DNA of 64,000 bases, taken from Leuctra nigra. Taxonomy: Eukaryota; Arthropoda; Insecta; Plecoptera; Leuctridae. The stretch is from positions 5,270,001 through 5,334,000 of the forward strand of contig OW203771.1 in NCBI GenBank assembly GCA_934045905.1. The letters run 5' to 3'. The notes beneath the pieces were generated by a model that searched no databases, had not been told where the DNA came from, and was given only the letters and a program-made list of their open reading frames with translations. This document shows, in pieces, positions 59,697 through 64,000 of this stretch. Both the position numbers and the translations under genes were made by a program. Each line of letters begins with the position of its first letter. The first letter of the stretch is position 1.

Positions 59697-61057
59697 GTAA
59701 GCTTCAGGTAACATAATATGCTGTCACCTTATCGCGGTGGTGGGGTTTGTGTTGGCCAATGATCCATTGAAGCTACGCCGGCGAGCATATGCTCTTGTGT
59801 AAGGGCTACCCATGCCGGACAGATCAGTGGTGAGGCCCAGACCAAGAGCAGCCAGGGTCGGCCTAACCATGCCCTCCCTGAATTTGAGGTCCCCTCGGGG
59901 CCGGCCTTCCCCCTCGAGATGGTGATCCCCCTGAAATCGGGTCCCGCCGGCCCGAATCCTCACGCCCCCCGGTCCGTCCCCATTCCGGCCTGGCCTCCCC
60001 ACCATTTCTGGACTCCCACGGATCGGGCCCGTTAGGTCGACCCCTCCCCTTGTCATCCCTATTATTCAACAAAGTTCAATATAAATATAATGTGCGCAAT
60101 ATAACCTCGTCGTTGACGCGCCGTTAAACTAGAATAATCTTATGCTTCAGGTAAAATAGGAGAGTATTTACACCAGGTCATGAGGTTTCTTGGCAATCGA
60201 TCCTTACACTTCGATGTTACAGCACACGAAGTTACACGGAATGGGGGGGGGGGGGGGGGCACGAAAGTTTTGGATCGGGACCCGGTACAAATAATGATGG
60301 TATCCTATTCCATTGTCCTATATAATATTCTGGTTGATTCTGATTGAGCTATTGTGAAAATAATAATCACATCATTTCTGAAATGAAGATTGTAGTACCT
60401 AGTACAAGTGAATTGGTCTTGATCAAATCGACCAATTTTTGCGTTTAAATGGCGTTCAAAGTTCGATTTTTCGGGTCTGCGCGGCGCAAACCCGAGTGTT
60501 GTAGGTCCCAGATCCTAGTCGGACCGCAGATCATACCTATTACTTACCTTTTCCATATTTTTATATTATTTATTATTATACAAATTCACAAACAAATATA
60601 TTTAATACATTGATCAACTGATAAGGGTCCAGAATATTACCTTCTTAAAAAATCCACACTAAACAACTGAATTGACGATAGTAATTGAAAAGACGTCAGA
60701 AAGTAAGGTACCTACTGGTAAATATACACAAAAAGATTACATTTATTTACCAAAAGTTTAACGTTTAAATATAATTTCGATTCAACAGCGACGCAACACA
60801 AATTATCGTTCCGGCACAGTTATGTCAATTGTGGCCAGATATACGTCCACATTCAACATTCGTGTTCCGTTTCTTACGTTAGCGTTACGTCTTTGTAGGC
60901 GAAATTAGAGCGTAAAATAAGGTAAAAAAATAAGGCTGAATAATTTCTATTGCAAATAACAGTTTACAAATATTCCAGTGCCATGATGTTGTGATGTCAC
61001 ATGGAATATAAAACAATTAATATTAAGTTACAGTTGTGTTTTTGGATTTGTTTCTAG
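59697..61057 (+). other. 3' UTR intron of pacifastin gene B
   Basis: GTAAGC donor after TAGCTAG and an acceptor TTTGTTTCTAG ending at 61057; the next exon starts ATGGTGCTGCTGCACGGG, which parallels ATGGCGCTGATGTACTTGG in gene A. It contains dispersed repeat C in inverse (59735-60130) and a 17-base poly-G tract at 60243-60259. Confidence 0.6.
59735..60130 (-). repeat. Dispersed repeat C, inverse copy
   Basis: Inverse complement of 63175-63600 (shared ends: GTTGACGCGCCGTTAAAC; GTTGGCCAATGATCCATTG). Together they flank the Fasciclin-3-like exons. Might be part of a non-LTR element; class uncertain. Confidence 0.7.
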
Positions 61058-61207
61058 ATGGTGCTGCTGCACGGGGAGTAGAACAATGAAGAAGCAGGTA
61101 TATTTAAAGAAGATAATAACTCTCAATACTCTGGATATTATAACTCAACGTGTTCTTCGTTTTAAATAAGTTATCTTGTAAGGTTCAAAAACACGCCATT
61201 GAATCCT

Positions 61208-61213
61208 AATAAA
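61208..61213 (+). terminator. Polyadenylation signal, pacifastin gene B
   Basis: AATAAA about 150 bases into the last non-coding exon (from 61058). Confidence 0.55.
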
Positions 61214-61329
61214 TATTTACATTCAAATACTTTTAAATTATTGATGACTTTTTGTATTATGATCCACTTTTCCCAACATCTAGATTGTATACATCCCTAT
61301 CAGGCACTTATATTTATTATTGGAATTTA

Positions 61330-63088
61330 TTACCCAACAATTGGTATTCTCTTCAAAGCGCAATGAATTGCACCTGGGATTCTACTCCAATTCCCAAGAA
61401 GTATTTCTTTTGCTAGCTTGAGTTTACATATATAATCAAAACGTGCACAACATATTCTCTCTTCGGTTGGAGGCTGTTCAGTTTGGGGCCCCTCTGTTGT
61501 AGTTTGGGGCACCTCTGTTGTAGTTTGGGGCCTCTCTGTTGTAGTTTGGGGCGATTGTGATGTGGTTTGGAACGGAGCTGTTACTACCGGGGTTGGTGAG
61601 CTTGTAACTGGGGTTGGCGAGCTTGTAACTGGGGTTGGTGAGCTTGTAACTGTGGTTGGCGAGCTTGTAACTGGGGTTGACGAATGAGTTCCAAGACCCT
61701 TTCTCTTGACCTTGATCACGAGCGTCTTGTAGTCGACGCCTCCTTGGTTCTGGATGGCGTTGTGTTGGACGAGACAAACCAGCCTCTTCCCGTCGTCTTC
61801 CAGAGCCACTGTCCTGGACACTGTCTGGGATATGGACTGCAGGCTGTGACTCCAGCGCCACTCGGTGTGCGCCGCAGAGTCATCGTCCCGGTCACTTCGG
61901 ATGACGTCATCGGCCAGGGACCACGTGATGTTGCTCACGGGTCGGCTGTTGGTGGCGGTGCAGGTGGCCACCAGGAGGTCACCTTCAGTCAGATCGTCGG
62001 CGTTCCCTTCCAACACGACACGCTCAGGCGCCTCTGGAAGAGATTATTTTGACTTTTTATATGAATAAGGATGCCCACAGTTATTATTTTTAAATACCAA
62101 CAAAAGTTCCCTAAACGCTAAGAATATGGATTAAGGTAATGATGTCTAAACTGAAACATACATGTTTGACAACAATATTTCGCACACTATACCAAGTTAT
62201 CGATACAAATTGAATGGCAGTAGTACTTGTTTAATTTAGTCCACAATGCGTCACCCTTTATTCCACCAACAAGGTATGTAATATCTATTATCACAATCAT
62301 TCAGCGCTTTTGGTCCTTGCAGTGGAGATTGGTTACTTTAATACTTAGAAGGGTGTCGTTATATCTCAACTAAGAGTACGAGACGGAGAGACGGATGGGA
62401 GTAGAGAAGAGAGTGTTAGATTGTGTAGAAAGAAAGAGAGTATAGGCATTGGCATGTTCAGCATATGGCACCTCAGATGTTGCCGAAAAGATTAGAAACT
62501 TGGGTGCATCCTGGAAGAAGAAGACGAGGTCGATCCGAGGAAGATTGAATTAAACAGGTCCTGCTGGACATGTCAAGAAGATGAAGATAACTTTGTTATG
62601 ATGTAAATGAGTGGATGGACGAAAAGAAGTTGCTTCTGTAGAGCGGTAAGAGGCTGGAGTTGTTGTAGACAACTCGTATAACAGAAGAGTGCAAGACAGA
62701 CCTTGCTTGGCATCACAATGGTTCAGACATTCCTCTATGACAAACTTACTGGCAACTATAATCGCAGCTCCCAGGATGTTACGCCCAGCTATTGGAGTAT
62801 TAACAGCGAAGTCCACTAACTTGTAACCGTTGTACTTCTCACTGATGTTGAAGATGTTGATACCACATTGTCCGTTCTCAAGGCCATTGCCGTTGTATTC
62901 AAACTCGCTAGACTTCGGGCTGTTAGCTCCTTGATGGAATTCCACCCAGCTGCCAAGTACATGGAATGCGCATACGGAAAGGCTGTGCCGTGTTGGTTTC
63001 ACCAGGCGATATATTTGACTGAGACTTTGGCCAGGAAAGACAACCAAGTCGCCTCGAGGCTCAGCTGCAAATGACAGCTCCTGTTCAT
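61330..63088 (-). CDS. Fasciclin-3-like immunoglobulin protein, last two exons
   Basis: Minus-strand exons 63088-62750 and 62033-61330, phase 1 at both junctions. The first encodes an Ig domain with the conserved EYNGNGLENGQCGINIF block, close in form to the first domain of Fasciclin 3 (cell adhesion). The second encodes an Ig domain (VATCTATNSRPVSNITWSL ... DDGKRLVCLV), again as in Fasciclin 3. It continues into a Thr/Pro/Ser-rich mucin-like tract with 21- and 27-bp repeats (VTSSPTP, PQTTTE) and ends with a Cys-containing tail (RICCARFDYICKLKLAKEIL) without an obvious transmembrane helix. It could therefore be secreted. The signal peptide exon must lie further right, probably outside the window. 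The gene is tail to tail with pacifastin B, about 100 bases apart. Confidence 0.78.
61490..61680 (-). repeat. Coding minisatellites in the mucin-like tract
   Basis: 21-bp units encoding VTSSPTP and 27-bp units encoding PQTTTExxx, in frame, so copy number may vary between individuals. Confidence 0.75.
62380..62650 (+). pseudogene. Remnant of a LINE reverse transcriptase C-terminus
   Basis: In the intron between the two Ig exons the plus strand reads LPKRLETWVHPGRRRRGRSE, then a stop and VLLDMS. The WxxPGRRRRGRP-like motif is typical of the end of non-LTR element polyproteins. It is broken by stops and short. Confidence 0.55.
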
Positions 63089-63174
63089 CTGAAATCGAAA
63101 CAAGATATTTGTGGGACATTATTATTGTGATCTCCGCCTTTTTGGGAATATGAGAATTAGATTTAGATTTAGAT

Positions 63175-63600
63175 TAGTGTGGTTTAATGGCGCGTCAACG
63201 ACGAGGTTATATTGCGCACATTAATTGTTATATTTAACTTTGTTGATCATAATTGGAGGGCAAGGGGAGGAAGTTGACCTAACGGGCCCGATCCGGGGGA
63301 GTCCAGCACTGATGGGAAGGCCAGGCCGGAATGGGGACGGACCGGGGGGTGTGAGGATTCGGGCCGGCTGAACCTGATTTCAGGGGGATCACCATCTCAA
63401 GGGGGGAGGCCGGCCCGAGGGGACCACAAATTCAAGGGAGGGCATGGTTAGGCCGACCCTGGCTGCTCTTGGTCTGGGCCTCACCACTGATCTGTCCGGC
63501 ATGGGTAACCCTTACACATGAGCATATGCTCGCCGGCGTAGCTGCAATGGATCATTGGCCAACACAAACCCCACCACCACGATAAGGTGACAGCCGTCGG
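63175..63600 (+). repeat. Dispersed repeat C
   Basis: From GGTTTAATGGCGCGTCAACG to the poly-G tract. It is the inverse of 59735-60130 and resembles 26880-27300. Confidence 0.7.
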
Positions 63601-63620
63601 GGGGGGGGGGGGGGGGGGGG
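63599..63620 (+). repeat. Poly-G tract, 22 bases
   Basis: Uninterrupted G run at the end of repeat C. It is one of about ten such runs in the window. Confidence 0.9.
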
Positions 63621-64000
63621 ATTATGAGAACAAGAACGAACATCATCAAATTTAAAATTTTCTTAAACTTTTCTTTACTTTTAGATAAGGTAACACGTTA
63701 TAGTGGCAACACAATTGAATATGGAAATATTCAAAGGGCATCGGTGCACAAATCATTTTTTTCGTGCAAAATCACCTCAAGGCCTCATTAGGAAAACGAT
63801 TCCTGAATCTAGCATTTCCTCTAACCTAGAACTTGTTAACATGGACGGATGCCCTTTCTCAAATACAAAATTCAAATTGACTTTGAAACTATTTATGTCT
63901 ATGTTAGATTATTCAATACTAAATTCGTTACAGCAAATTTACATGACTATCAAGGAGATCGCAGGTCTCTGCTCGATACAAATTGTACAGTTTAAGTAAA
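63621..64000. other. Right edge, no gene recognised
   Basis: An open frame at 63703-63999 has no recognisable features and reaches the edge; I do not call it a gene. It is probably an intron of the Fasciclin-3-like gene. Confidence 0.35.

Noticed and set aside
63703..63999. 98-residue open frame at the right edge
   Set aside because: No signal, domain or composition of a real protein, and no promoter; it probably lies in an intron of the minus-strand gene.

Overview
This is an A+T-rich animal nuclear sequence with split genes, and almost certainly comes from an insect. Several features point there: two pacifastin-type serine protease inhibitor genes (an arthropod family), a Fasciclin-3-like immunoglobulin gene, a large C2H2 zinc-finger gene, and a dense load of LINEs, an LTR element, Helitron/Helentron-like elements and short TIR elements. 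A hemipteran is my guess from the general look only; the order cannot be fixed from the window.

Layout, left to right. 1-7400: mostly dispersed repeats, with an eight-copy 97-bp minisatellite (3651-4429). 7472-9901: a single-exon 809-residue zinc-finger protein. 11985-23414: a six-exon leucine-rich-repeat gene of the LRMDA (C10orf11) family, assembled here exon by exon with consistent phases. Its intron 2 holds a large CCAGA/TCTGG repeat and a young, internally deleted Ty3/gypsy-like element with apparently identical 199-bp LTRs and a 5-bp target duplication. Its exon 4 is preceded by ten tandem copies of its own 3' splice site. 23415-28400: intergenic, with several TIR elements. 28496-34003: a secreted acidic protein gene with an alternative terminal exon; I do not recognise the family. 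34900-43640: transposons, including two head-to-head LINEs. 44102-55930: pacifastin gene A, six inhibitor domains, with tandemly duplicated splice sites at both the 3'-splice-site and 5'-splice-site sides of its exons. 57902-61230: pacifastin gene B, two domains. 61330-63088, minus strand: the last two coding exons of a Fasciclin-3-like protein that seems to end in a mucin-like secreted tail.

The main biological point is a repeated theme. In two unrelated genes (LRMDA and pacifastin A), tandem duplication has copied splice-site-bearing segments. In the 3'-splice-site arrays the upstream copies lead to premature stop codons, so accurate splicing must skip to the last copy. In the 5'-splice-site array each extra unit is 42 bp, in frame, and would add 14 residues ending in a furin-like RKRR site. 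The pacifastin genes share signal-peptide exon, TATA promoter layout, exon phases and a 3' UTR intron, so they are tandem paralogues; their predicted reactive-site residues differ (Arg in gene A domains 1-4, Leu in gene B). All gene models are read from sequence alone, without transcripts or database searches.
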